16,903 nucleotides of DNA, from positions 1 through 16,903 of the forward strand of contig DATMGH010000097.1 of the NCBI GenBank assembly GCA_035555675.1, given 5' to 3'. Positions 5,798-13,651 of this stretch are shown in pieces. The translations under genes were made by a program, and so were the position numbers. The stretch is from Solirubrobacter sp035555675 (GTDB lineage Bacteria; Actinomycetota; Thermoleophilia; Solirubrobacterales; Solirubrobacteraceae). The notes under the pieces were generated by a model. It was not told the DNA's origin, did no database searches, and was given only the letters and a program-made list of their open reading frames with translations. Positions within the stretch are counted from its first letter, which is position 1. Each line of letters starts with the position of its first letter.

Positions 5798-7562
5798 CCG
5801 TGCGGGTCACGCGCCCGCCGTCGCCGAACAGCGTCACGGTCACGCGCACCCGTCCCGCCGGGAGCTTGACCGCGACCGAGCCGTTCACGCGTCCCGTCCG
5901 GACCGGGAACGTGCGCGTCGCGACCCCGCTCTTGAACGCGCAGCGGCCACGCGCGCAGCGCTCGGGGACGACGGTCACGGTCGCCGTCTGCGCGTCGGTC
6001 CCCGTCGCGGTGACCTTCAGCGTCCGCCGGCAGGAGCGCGAGCCGCAGCGGCCGCCCGCCTTGACCTTGGGCGCGCGCAGGGTCGGCGCCGCGGCCGGCG
6101 CGGGAGCGGGCGCGGGCGGATCGGCCGCCGGCGGCGGCGTGACCACCGGCGGCGCCGGGCAGCCGCCCAGCGCGGCGAGCCCGGGCACCGTCGGGCAGCG
6201 GTCGTCGAGGTCCGGGACGCCGTCGCCGTCGCTGTCGCCGCCGCGCGGCGTCGGGTCGCACGCGTCGCCGAGCCCGTCGCCGTCCGCGTCGGCCTGGTCG
6301 CGGTTGGGGACCGTGACGCAGTTATCCAGCGCGTCGGGGATGCCGTCGCCGTCGCTGTCCCCGACCAGCCGCGTGAGCGCGGCGAACGCGTTCGCGCGGC
6401 CGCCGTTGCGGCCGTACGGCGCCAGCGCCGGGATCGGCTCCGCGGAGTCCAGGATCGTGGCCTTCAGCTGGGCCGCGGTCAGCCTGCCGTCGTGCGCCAG
6501 CAGCAGCGCGGCCACGCCCGCCACGTGCGGCGCCGCCATCGACGTGCCGTCGAAGTACCAGTAGCCGCCGCGGGTCGTCGACAGGACGTCCACGCCGGGC
6601 GCGAACACGTCGACCGCGGTCGGGCTGTAGTTGGAGAAGTCGGCGCGCCGGTCGGCGTCGTCGGAGGCGCCCACGCACAGCACGTTCGGGTACGGCACCT
6701 CGCACGGGTAGTACGTCGTCGCGTCCAGATCGAACGCGCTGTTGCCGGCCGACACCACGTACAGCGTGTTCGGGTGCGCGGCGATCGCGTCGTCGATCAC
6801 CTGCGCCGGGCCGAGGCCGCCGAGGCTGGCGTTGACGATCCGCGCGTGGCCGCCCGCGAAGTCGAGCGCCTCGGCGATCACCGACCACGGCGCGGTGCCG
6901 TCGTCGCCGAGCCCCTTGAGCATCAGCACGCGCGCGTCCGGCGCCAGCCCGCTGATGCCCTTGTGGTTCGCGTTGCCGGCGACGATCGTGCCGGAGACGT
7001 GGCTGCCGTGGCCCTTCACGTCGTCGGGGTCGTTGTCGTTGTAGACGAAGTCCCAGCCGCGCCAGTTGTCGACCAGGCCATCGCCGTCGTCGTCGATCCC
7101 GTTCGTCTCGCGGCCCCCGCCGCGCTCGCCGGCGTTGAGCGCGAGCTGCCCGGCGAGGTCCTCGTGCGCGGCGTCGACCCCCGTGTCCACCACCGCGACC
7201 GTGACCCCCGTCCCGGTCGACAGCTGCCAGGCATCGACGACGTCCAGCGCGCCGAGCCCCCAGAGGTCGTCCCAGTACGGGTCGGCCTTCGCCACGGCCT
7301 GCGCGCGGGCGATCCCGTCGCGCTCCACCCAGTCCACGTCCGGGTCGGCCCGCAGCGTGGCCAGCGCGTCGTCCACCTCCTCGGCGGGCACGCTCACGAC
7401 TTCCGTGTCGGCGAGCCGCAGCTTGCGTTCGTGGTGGACGCCCGCGGCGGTGCGCTCGGCGGCGCGCAGCCCGCCGTCGCGGCGGACGATCAGGTCCTCG
7501 GCGCGCGCGGCACCCGGCAGCGCGAGGAACAGCAGCAGTGTCACGACGGTCAGGTTTCGCAC
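5778..7562 (-). CDS. Secreted subtilisin-like serine protease (S8) with calcium-binding repeats
   Basis: The product is 594 residues from GTG 7562. A Sec signal peptide (MRNLTVVTLLLFLALPGAARA) is followed by a propeptide of the I9 inhibitor type (LIVRRDGG... DPDVDWVERDGIA). The catalytic domain shows the triad: D126 in VAVVDTGVD, H185 in GHGSHVSGT and S341 in DGTSMAAPHVAG. About residues 400-465 carry DSDGDGIPDALDNC-type thrombospondin type 3-like repeats that should bind calcium. A Pro/Ala-rich linker then leads to a beta-rich C-terminal domain with two Cys pairs (CGSRSC, CARGRC). No LPxTG or C-terminal anchor is seen, so it is probably released as a calcium-stabilised extracellular protease. 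GTG 7562 is preferred because it puts the hydrophobic core right after a short basic end. An in-frame ATG at 7631 would add 23 residues and overlap the exporter start. Confidence 0.92.
   Translation of the reverse strand: MRNLTVVTLLLFLALPGAARAEDLIVRRDGGLRAAERTAAGVHHERKLRLADTEVVSVPAEEVDDALATLRADPDVDWVERDGIARAQAVAKADPYWDDLWGLGALDVVDAWQLSTGTGVTVAVVDTGVDAAHEDLAGQLALNAGERGGGRETNGIDDDGDGLVDNWRGWDFVYNDNDPDDVKGHGSHVSGTIVAGNANHKGISGLAPDARVLMLKGLGDDGTAPWSVIAEALDFAGGHARIVNASLGGLGPAQVIDDAIAAHPNTLYVVSAGNSAFDLDATTYYPCEVPYPNVLCVGASDDADRRADFSNYSPTAVDVFAPGVDVLSTTRGGYWYFDGTSMAAPHVAGVAALLLAHDGRLTAAQLKATILDSAEPIPALAPYGRNGGRANAFAALTRLVGDSDGDGIPDALDNCVTVPNRDQADADGDGLGDACDPTPRGGDSDGDGVPDLDDRCPTVPGLAALGGCPAPPVVTPPPAADPPAPAPAPAAAPTLRAPKVKAGGRCGSRSCRRTLKVTATGTDAQTATVTVVPERCARGRCAFKSGVATRTFPVRTGRVNGSVAVKLPAGRVRVTVTLFGDGGRVTRTVTVRLR
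6219..6236 (+). repeat. 18-base direct repeat, copy 1 (calcium-binding repeat coding)
   Basis: The 18-mer GCCGTCGCCGTCGCTGTC occurs here and at 6342-6359. On the minus strand it encodes the DSDGDG core of the thrombospondin type 3-like repeats. It reflects internal duplication of the protein repeat, not a mobile element. Confidence 0.8.
6342..6359 (+). repeat. 18-base direct repeat, copy 2
   Basis: Identical to 6219-6236 and 123 bases away. It encodes the first DSDGDG loop of the protease's calcium-binding repeats. Confidence 0.8.
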
Positions 7563-7580
7563 ACCACGGTGATCGGCTGG

Positions 7581-7595
7581 AACCGGTCGAGCCGG
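7581..7595 (+). promoter_or_regulatory. Inverted repeat in the protease/exporter divergent region
   Basis: ACCGG, five bases, CCGGT forms an inverted repeat in the 67-base divergent region, about 20 bases upstream of the exporter -10 box. It could be an operator, but no regulator gene adjoins it and such short GC-rich palindromes arise by chance. Start and end are approximate to one base. Confidence 0.25.
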
Positions 7596-7615
7596 TACCG
7601 ACTGGACGCGGGTAC

Positions 7616-7621
7616 TAGCGT
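7616..7621 (+). promoter_or_regulatory. Leaderless -10 box TAGCGT before the MFS exporter
   Basis: TAGCGT fits TANNNT and ends 8 bases before the ATC at 7630, the place where alignment with the family would put the first residue. The spacing equals that of the other leaderless genes here and is the main evidence for an ATC start. Confidence 0.5.
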
Positions 7622-7629
7622 GCAGGCCC

Positions 7630-9117
7630 ATCACTCGACGTCGGCAGCAGCTGTCCCTCGCGGCCGCGATCATGGGTTCGTTCGTCGCGGGCCTGGACTC
7701 CACGGTCGTCAACGTCGCGCTTCCGGCGATCCGCGCCGACCTGGGCGGCGGGCTGGCCGGACAGCAGTGGGTGTCGAACGCGTACCTGCTGACGCTCGGC
7801 TCGCTGATCCTCGTCGCCGGCTCGCTCGGCGACCTCTACGGCGAGCGGCGCGTCTTCTCGATCGGCGTGAGCGGCTTCGGGGTCGTCTCGATCCTGTGCG
7901 CGGTCGCGCCGTCGATCGAGGTGCTGATCGCCGGGCGCGCGCTGCAGGGCGTGTTCGGCGCGCTGCTGACGCCGAGCGCGCTGGCGGTGATCGTGTCCGC
8001 GTTCGGTCCGGACGAGCGCGGCGCGGCGATCGGCTCCTGGACGGCGTGGTCGGGGATCGCGATGGTGATCGGGCCGCTGGCCGGCGGCTGGCTCGTCGAC
8101 ACGGCGTCCTGGCGCTGGATCTTCGCGATCAACGTGCCGTTCGTGCTGATCACGCTCGGGCTGGTCGCGGCGGCCGTGCCGAAGGCGGCCGGGCGGCGCG
8201 CGGTGCGGCTGGACTGGCTGGGCGCGCTGCTGACGGTGCTCGGGCTCGCGGGGCCGGTGCTGGCGCTGATCCGCCAGCCCGCGGCCGGGTGGGGGAGCCC
8301 GGAGGTGTGGGCGGTCGGGCTGGGCGGGCTCGTGCTGCTCGGCCTGTTCGTCGTGCACGAGCGGCGCACGCCGGCGCCGATGCTGCCGCTCGAGCTTTTC
8401 TCCCGCCGCAACTTCCTGTTCGGGAACCTGCAGACGTTCGCGATGTACGGCGGGCTCGGCGCCGTGTTCTTCTTCCTGACGCTGTTCCTGCAGCAGGTCG
8501 CGGGCTACGACGCGCTGCAGGCCGGCCTGGCCACGATGCCGACCACGCTCGTGATGTTCGCGCTGTCCAGGCGCGCCGGGCGGCTCGCGGATCGCCTCGG
8601 GCCGCGGCTGTTCATGGGCTGCGGGCCGCTGATCAGCGCGGTCGGGATCGCGCTGATGCTGCGGATCGACGCCGAGCTCGACTACTGGACGGACCTGTTC
8701 GTCCCGCTGCTGATCTTCTCGCTCGGGCTGGCGACGACGGTGGCGCCGCTGACCGCGACCGTGCTGGCCGACGCCGACGAGCGCAACGCCGGGATCGCGT
8801 CCGGCGTCAACAACGCGATCGCGCGCGTCGCGGGGCTGCTGTGCGTGGCGGCGCTGGGCGCGGTCGTGTCCGCGGTCTACGTCGGGCACGGCGGGACGGG
8901 GGACACGCTGTCGGAGGCGAGCGCCGCGTCGGTGCGCGCGTTCCACGTCGGCGTCGGGGTCTGCGCGGCGCTGCTCGCGGCCGGCGGCGTGCTCGGGCTG
9001 GTCGGCATCCGCAACCCGCGGCGGGACGTCAGCTGCGAAGCGTGCGCCGAGGGCGCGCAGGGGCTGCAGGCGCCGCACTCCCCGATCGGACGGGAGCCGG
9101 CGCCCGCGTCGCGCTAG
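7630..9117 (+). CDS. DHA2-type MFS drug exporter (14 helices), apparent ATC start
   Basis: This is a proton-coupled drug or metabolite exporter of the major facilitator superfamily, EmrB/QacA-like. Helix 1 holds GSFVAGLDSTVVNVALPAI, the DHA2 signature, and the loop after helix 2 has GSLGDLYGERRVF (motif A). GRALQGVFGALLTPSAL (motif B region) and GPLAGGWLVDTASWRWIFAINVPF (motif C region and its partner) follow. Fourteen hydrophobic segments fit about 495 residues. The first standard start in frame is ATG 7672, which would cut away the beginning of helix 1. In-frame sequence upstream back to ATC 7630 reads TRRRQQLSLAAAIMGSF, just like family N-termini, and there is no ATG, GTG or TTG before the in-frame stop at 7570. 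If ATC is not used, the protein begins at 7672 with 481 residues. The C-terminal 35 residues are a hydrophilic tail with two Cys. Confidence 0.88.
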   Translation: MTRRRQQLSLAAAIMGSFVAGLDSTVVNVALPAIRADLGGGLAGQQWVSNAYLLTLGSLILVAGSLGDLYGERRVFSIGVSGFGVVSILCAVAPSIEVLIAGRALQGVFGALLTPSALAVIVSAFGPDERGAAIGSWTAWSGIAMVIGPLAGGWLVDTASWRWIFAINVPFVLITLGLVAAAVPKAAGRRAVRLDWLGALLTVLGLAGPVLALIRQPAAGWGSPEVWAVGLGGLVLLGLFVVHERRTPAPMLPLELFSRRNFLFGNLQTFAMYGGLGAVFFFLTLFLQQVAGYDALQAGLATMPTTLVMFALSRRAGRLADRLGPRLFMGCGPLISAVGIALMLRIDAELDYWTDLFVPLLIFSLGLATTVAPLTATVLADADERNAGIASGVNNAIARVAGLLCVAALGAVVSAVYVGHGGTGDTLSEASAASVRAFHVGVGVCAALLAAGGVLGLVGIRNPRRDVSCEACAEGAQGLQAPHSPIGREPAPASR

Positions 9118-9120
9118 CTT
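9115..9120 (+). promoter_or_regulatory. Leaderless -10 box TAGCTT made from the exporter stop codon
   Basis: TAGCTT fits TANNNT and ends 8 bases before the ATG at 9129. Its first three bases are the TAG stop of the MFS gene. The zinc-ribbon/S51 pair can thus be transcribed alone as well as by read-through. Confidence 0.5.
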
Positions 9121-9128
9121 CCGGACCC

Positions 9129-9308
9129 ATGCCCGACGTCACCGAGTCCCTGCTCGCCGCCGGCTTCGTCGAGACCGTGTTCCACTGCCCGGCCTGCGGG
9201 CTCGGCGGCACCAGCCTCTCGCGCCCGTCCGCGCTTGCGGACCGCGCCTGCCTGGACTGCGGCACGCCGGTGGTCACCAGCGTGGTGGACCGCTTCGCGC
9301 GGCCGTGA
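9129..9308 (+). CDS. Small zinc-ribbon protein, 59 residues
   Basis: This short gene lies between the exporter and the S51 peptidase. The product starts MPDVTESLLAAGFVETVFHC and has two CxxC pairs, CPAC (about 20-23) and CLDC (about 42-45), set to bind one zinc in a ribbon. The spacer has GLGGTSLSRPSALADR. There is no membrane segment. Function is unknown; zinc ribbons of this size may bind nucleic acid or a protein partner. It has its own apparent leaderless promoter, and its stop overlaps the GTG start of the next gene (GTGA, 9305-9308), so it is made together with the S51-like protein. That coupling is the best clue to its role. Confidence 0.75.
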   Translation: MPDVTESLLAAGFVETVFHCPACGLGGTSLSRPSALADRACLDCGTPVVTSVVDRFARP

Positions 9309-9967
9309 GATCCGTCTTCCTGATCGGCGGCGGCCGTGACGAGGACGCGATCGTGGCCTCGCACGCGCCGTTCGTGGCCGCGGCCGGCGCGCGGCCGATC
9401 GCGGCGGTCGTGCTCGACGAGGGCGCGGACACCGACGTCGAGCGCTGGACGGGCGCGCTGCGCCTCGCGGGCGCGCGTGACGTCGACGCCGTGGTCGTCG
9501 CCCCAGGCCGGCCGCCCGACGTCGCCGGCGCGGGCGGGGTGTTCGTGGCCGGGGGCTGGACACCGGGCTACCAAGCGGCGCTCGCCGGGCGCGACTGGCT
9601 GCCGCCGGACGCCGTCTACGCCGGGTTCTCGGCGGGCGCGGCGATCGCCGCCGAGCGCGCCATCGTCGGCGGGCACCGGCTCGGCGCCGTGGCCGTCTGC
9701 GCGGAGGAGGCGGGCGAGGACCTCGAGCCGCTGACCGTCCGGCCCGGCCTCGGCCTGGTGCCGTTCGCGGTCGACGTGCACGCGACGCAGTGGGGCACGC
9801 TCACGCGCGCCGTCCACGCGGTGCGCGCGGGGCTGGTCGGCGAGGCGTGGGCGATCGACGAGGGCACCGTGCTGATCCACGACGCCGCCGGCCTGCGCGT
9901 CCGCGGCCTCGGCAGCGCCTACCGCGTCACCGCGGACCTCCGCCTCGAAGTCCACGCGCAGGGCTGA
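9305..9967 (+). CDS. Peptidase S51 / cyanophycinase-like protein
   Basis: The product is 220 residues with a class I glutamine-amidotransferase-like alpha/beta fold. It begins MRSVFLIGGGRDEDAI. The nucleophile elbow is GFSAGAA with S109. Candidate partners are H159 in VDVHATQWG and E186 in AIDEGTVLI, the Ser-His-Glu order of S51 enzymes such as dipeptidase E and cyanophycinase. VFVAGGWTPGYQAAL before the elbow corresponds to the substrate-side GG loop. There is no signal peptide, so it acts in the cytoplasm. The substrate may be an Asp- or Glu-containing dipeptide, but that cannot be read here, and no cyanophycin synthetase gene is nearby. GTG 9305 is the start because it overlaps the upstream stop and opens straight into the first strand. 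Confidence 0.82.
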   Translation: MRSVFLIGGGRDEDAIVASHAPFVAAAGARPIAAVVLDEGADTDVERWTGALRLAGARDVDAVVVAPGRPPDVAGAGGVFVAGGWTPGYQAALAGRDWLPPDAVYAGFSAGAAIAAERAIVGGHRLGAVAVCAEEAGEDLEPLTVRPGLGLVPFAVDVHATQWGTLTRAVHAVRAGLVGEAWAIDEGTVLIHDAAGLRVRGLGSAYRVTADLRLEVHAQG

Positions 9968-9983
9968 GTGCCCGCGGCGGTCC

Positions 9984-10012
9984 TTGACAGATCAGGACTC
10001 CGTGTGCATACT
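9984..10012 (+). promoter_or_regulatory. Sigma70-type promoter of the fructoside operon
   Basis: A perfect -35 TTGACA (9984-9989) is followed 17 bases later by a -10 CATACT (10007-10012). It is the only promoter in the window with a clear -35 box. Transcription should begin near 10018-10020, leaving a leader of about 30 bases before the LacI GTG, with no obvious Shine-Dalgarno sequence. Confidence 0.8.
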
Positions 10013-10014
10013 GC

Positions 10015-10026
10015 CGAATCGATTCG
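10015..10026 (+). promoter_or_regulatory. LacI-type operator 1
   Basis: CGAATCGATTCG is a perfect 12-base palindrome with the central CG step typical of LacI-family operators. It covers the predicted transcription start, so a bound repressor would block initiation. Its natural ligand protein is the LacI regulator encoded just downstream. Confidence 0.7.
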
Positions 10027-10028
10027 CT

Positions 10029-10038
10029 GAATCGTTTC
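10029..10038 (+). promoter_or_regulatory. LacI-type operator 2
   Basis: GAATCGTTTC repeats the pattern of operator 1 (GAAWCGWTTC) with its centre 13 bases downstream. With flanks it reads TGAATCGTTTCG, close to the common TGAAACGTTTCA form. Two sites in tandem suggest cooperative autorepression. Confidence 0.65.
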
Positions 10039-10048
10039 GGCAACCACC

Positions 10049-11059
10049 GTGTCCTCGCCCTCCCGTCCCACCCTCGCCGACGTCGCCTCGCTCGCGGGCG
10101 TCGCCCGCTCGACCGCCTCGATGGTCATCAACGGCGTCGAGCACGCGCGCGTCGCCGAGGACACCCGGGCGCGCGTGCTGGCCGCCGTCGACCAGCTCGG
10201 CTACCGCCCGAACGCCGCCGCCCGCGGCCTGCGCACCCAGCGCACGCACCTGTTCGGCTTCGTCGGCGACGAGATCGCCGCCAGCGCCTACGCGGGCGAG
10301 ACGATCACGGGCGCGCAGGACGTCGCCTGGGCCGCCGATCACCTGCTGCTGATCGCCAACACCGGCCGCGACCCGGACGTGCAGCGCGCGGCGATCGACG
10401 CGATGCTCGACCGCCAGGTCGACGGGCTGATCATCGCCGCCATGTCGGCCCGCGAGGTCGACGTCGAGCCTCTGCGCCTCCTGAGCGTTCCCTGCGTGCT
10501 CCTGAACTGCTTCGGCACCCAGCCGCTGTTCCCGGAGATCGTGCCGGACGACGAGCGCGGCGGCTTCGACGCCGCCACCCTCCTGCTCGACGCCGGCCAC
10601 ACCCGCATCGCGTTCATCAACGGCAGCGCGGACAAGCACGCGGCCAACGCCCGCGAGCGCGGCTTCCTGGCCGCCCACGCGCAGCGCGGCCTCACGCACG
10701 ACCCCGTGCTGCGCGCGCACGGCAACTGGTGGCCGGACGGCGGCTACGAGCACACGCAGCGCCTGCTCGCCCTGCCCGACCCCCCGACCGCGATCTTCTG
10801 CGCCAACGACCGGATGGCGGTCGGCGCGTACGAGGCGCTCAAGGAGCTCGGGCTCGACGTGCCCGGGGACGTGTCGGTCCTCGGCTACGACGACATGGAG
10901 CTCGCCCAGCACCTGCGGCCGGCGCTGAGCACGATGGCGCTGCCGCACTACGAGATGGGTCAGTGGGCGTGCCGCCGGCTGCTCCTCGGCGCGCGCGAGC
11001 ACGTCCGCGAGCTGCTGCCCTGCCCGCCGAAGTTACGCGACTCGATCCGCACGCTCTAG
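10049..11059 (+). CDS. LacI-family repressor of the fructoside operon
   Basis: The product is 336 residues. The N-terminal helix-turn-helix (TLADVASLAGVARSTASMVI, residues 8-27) and hinge helix region YRPNAAARGLR (52-62) are typical of LacI/GalR regulators. The rest is a periplasmic-binding-protein-like sugar sensor, ending with AIFCANDRMAVGAYEALKE and DVSVLGYDDMELAQHL, both family hallmarks. It is the first gene of the operon, directly downstream of two operator-like palindromes over the promoter. The simplest model is an autorepressor released by a sugar, perhaps sucrose, fructose or a short fructoside. The effector itself cannot be read from the sequence. GTG 10049 gives the usual short lead into the DNA-binding helix. 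Confidence 0.93.
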   Translation: MSSPSRPTLADVASLAGVARSTASMVINGVEHARVAEDTRARVLAAVDQLGYRPNAAARGLRTQRTHLFGFVGDEIAASAYAGETITGAQDVAWAADHLLLIANTGRDPDVQRAAIDAMLDRQVDGLIIAAMSAREVDVEPLRLLSVPCVLLNCFGTQPLFPEIVPDDERGGFDAATLLLDAGHTRIAFINGSADKHAANARERGFLAAHAQRGLTHDPVLRAHGNWWPDGGYEHTQRLLALPDPPTAIFCANDRMAVGAYEALKELGLDVPGDVSVLGYDDMELAQHLRPALSTMALPHYEMGQWACRRLLLGAREHVRELLPCPPKLRDSIRTL

Positions 11060-11083
11060 CCGGACGACGACGAGACGACCACA

Positions 11084-11102
11084 GCCCGCCCCCGCGGTGG
11101 GC
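11084..11102 (+). other. Possible RNA hairpin between lacI and the ATPase gene
   Basis: A 7-base stem (GCCCGCC with GGTGGGC, one G-U pair) closes a 5-base loop, in the 70 bases between the repressor and the ATPase gene. No T-run follows, so it is not a standard terminator. It may protect the downstream message or lower read-through, or be chance in GC-rich DNA. Confidence 0.3.
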
Positions 11103-11117
11103 CGCTGCGCCCTGCCC

Positions 11118-11123
11118 AGGAGG
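11118..11123 (+). promoter_or_regulatory. Strong Shine-Dalgarno AGGAGG before the ATPase gene
   Basis: AGGAGG ends 6 bases before the ATG at 11130 and fixes that start over upstream in-frame codons. It is the best ribosome binding site in the window, which fits high translation of an operon-internal gene without coupling. Confidence 0.85.
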
Positions 11124-11129
11124 AGAGAG

Positions 11130-12269
<1,140 letters not shown>

Positions 12270-12274
12270 CGGCG

Positions 12275-13651
12275 ATGGCGGACATGAGCCGTCGCGGGTT
12301 CCTGCTCGCCGCGGGTGCCGGCGTCGCCGGCACGGTCGCGGCCTGGCCCCGCCTGACCGCCGCGGACGTCCCGGGCCGCGGGGAGGACGCGCTGCGCGTC
12401 GCGATCATGGGCACCGCCCAGGACGCGGAGGGGCGCAAGACGATCGTCGCCGAGTTCGAGCGCCGGTTCCCCGGCATCAAGGTCCGGGTGCAGCCGATCC
12501 AGGCCGCCGACTGGAGCCAGTTCTTCGCGAAGATCCTGACGATGGTCGCGGCCGGCACGCCGCCGGACGTCTGCTACGTCGCGACCGAGGGGGTGCAGCT
12601 GTTCGCCGACCGGCTCGGCGAGCCGCTGGACCGCTTCGTCACGCGCGACAAGGCCGTGATGCAGGAGTACTTCTCCGACGTCCACCCGTCGCTGGTGGAG
12701 GCCGCGATGTACGAGGGAAGCCTGTTCCAGACCCCGATCGACTTCAACGCCGCCAACGTCTACTACAACGCCGCGGCCTACCGGCGAGCGGGCCTGGAGC
12801 GCCCGGCGGACGACTGGAGCACGGACGACTTCCTCGCCGCCGCCCGCAAGGTGCAGCAGGCCGACCGCAGCATCCGCCCGTTCTTCTGGACCAACCGCCT
12901 GTGGGGCGGGATCGTCCCCTGGCTGTACATCAACGACACCAGCTTCCTGACCGAGAGCAAGGCGCCGGGCGGCCGCTGGATGTGGGACACGTTCTACGCC
13001 GACGACCCGTCGTCCGCACAGCGCGGCGGCGGGTACCGCTGGCTGCACTCCAACGCGCAGGACCCGCGCGTGCTGGAGTCCTTCGAGCTGCTGCGGCAGA
13101 TGGTGGCCGACGGGCTGGCCTCGAGCCCCGCGCAGGGCGGCGGCAACGAGCTCGTCGGGCTGTTCTCCGGCGGCCGGATCGCGATGACGCCGGCCGGCGG
13201 CTTCTGGGCGCAGGGCCTGCACGACGGCGGCATGAAGCCGACGGACTTCGACGTCGCCTACTTCCCGCGCTGGCGCTCGCAGCGCCACCAGTACGGCGCG
13301 GCCGGGAACATGATCCTCAAGACCTCCAAGCGCAAGGACGAGGCCTGGGAGTGGGTCAAGTTCAACCTCAGCCAGGAGGCGATGCAGCTCGCGCTGCCCA
13401 AGCCGACCACGACGCCGGCGCGGCGCTCGATGGTCAACGCCGCGTTCTACGCCGAGACCGGCCCGCAGCACTGGCAGGTCTTCTACGACACGCTCGACCG
13501 GTTCCCGACGTCCGGGCCGATTCCCGCGCCGCCGCAGCAGGCGGCCGTCGAGACCGCGCTGATCAAGAACGTCACGGCGGCCGTCACGGGTGACCCCAAG
13601 AAGGCGCTCGCGTCGCTCGATCGTGACCTGACCACGGCCCTGAAGACATGA
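12275..13651 (+). CDS. Sugar-binding protein of the ABC importer, Tat signal
   Basis: The product is 458 residues and belongs to the extracellular solute-binding family 1 (CUT1 sugar importers). The N-terminus MADMSRRGFLLAAGAG has a twin-arginine motif (R6, R7), so it should be exported folded by Tat. No lipobox Cys is found in the signal region, which is unusual for a Gram-positive binding protein. After the signal come LRVAIMGTAQDAEGRKTIV, EFERRFPGIKVRVQP and VAAGTPPDVCYVATEGVQLF, the usual lobe 1 opening. SGGRIAMTPAGGFWAQG and KPTDFDVAYFPRW are later binding-lobe segments. It supplies specificity to the importer; the ligand is probably a fructoside by context. ATG 12275 follows the ATPase stop by 5 bases; ATG 12284 (MSRRGF) is equally possible. 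The end overlaps the next gene by ATGA. Confidence 0.93.
   Translation: MADMSRRGFLLAAGAGVAGTVAAWPRLTAADVPGRGEDALRVAIMGTAQDAEGRKTIVAEFERRFPGIKVRVQPIQAADWSQFFAKILTMVAAGTPPDVCYVATEGVQLFADRLGEPLDRFVTRDKAVMQEYFSDVHPSLVEAAMYEGSLFQTPIDFNAANVYYNAAAYRRAGLERPADDWSTDDFLAAARKVQQADRSIRPFFWTNRLWGGIVPWLYINDTSFLTESKAPGGRWMWDTFYADDPSSAQRGGGYRWLHSNAQDPRVLESFELLRQMVADGLASSPAQGGGNELVGLFSGGRIAMTPAGGFWAQGLHDGGMKPTDFDVAYFPRWRSQRHQYGAAGNMILKTSKRKDEAWEWVKFNLSQEAMQLALPKPTTTPARRSMVNAAFYAETGPQHWQVFYDTLDRFPTSGPIPAPPQQAAVETALIKNVTAAVTGDPKKALASLDRDLTTALKT

Noticed and set aside
7563..7712. Longer N-terminus for the protease from ATG 7631 or the upstream start at 7712
   Set aside because: It would put 23 or more residues before the signal peptide and overlap the exporter start; GTG 7562 gives a normal signal peptide. 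ATG 7631 is not excluded.
6492..9308. A very long open frame on the plus strand spanning the protease and exporter genes
   Set aside because: Its residues are Arg/Ala/Val-rich repeats without domain motifs, and it lies antisense to the clear S8 protease and out of frame with the exporter. Only its last 60 codons, from ATG 9129, form a real gene.
9984..10352. An open frame beginning inside the -35 box of the sugar operon
   Set aside because: It is Pro/Ser/Arg-rich and out of frame with lacI, whose helix-turn-helix and sensor domains are clear.
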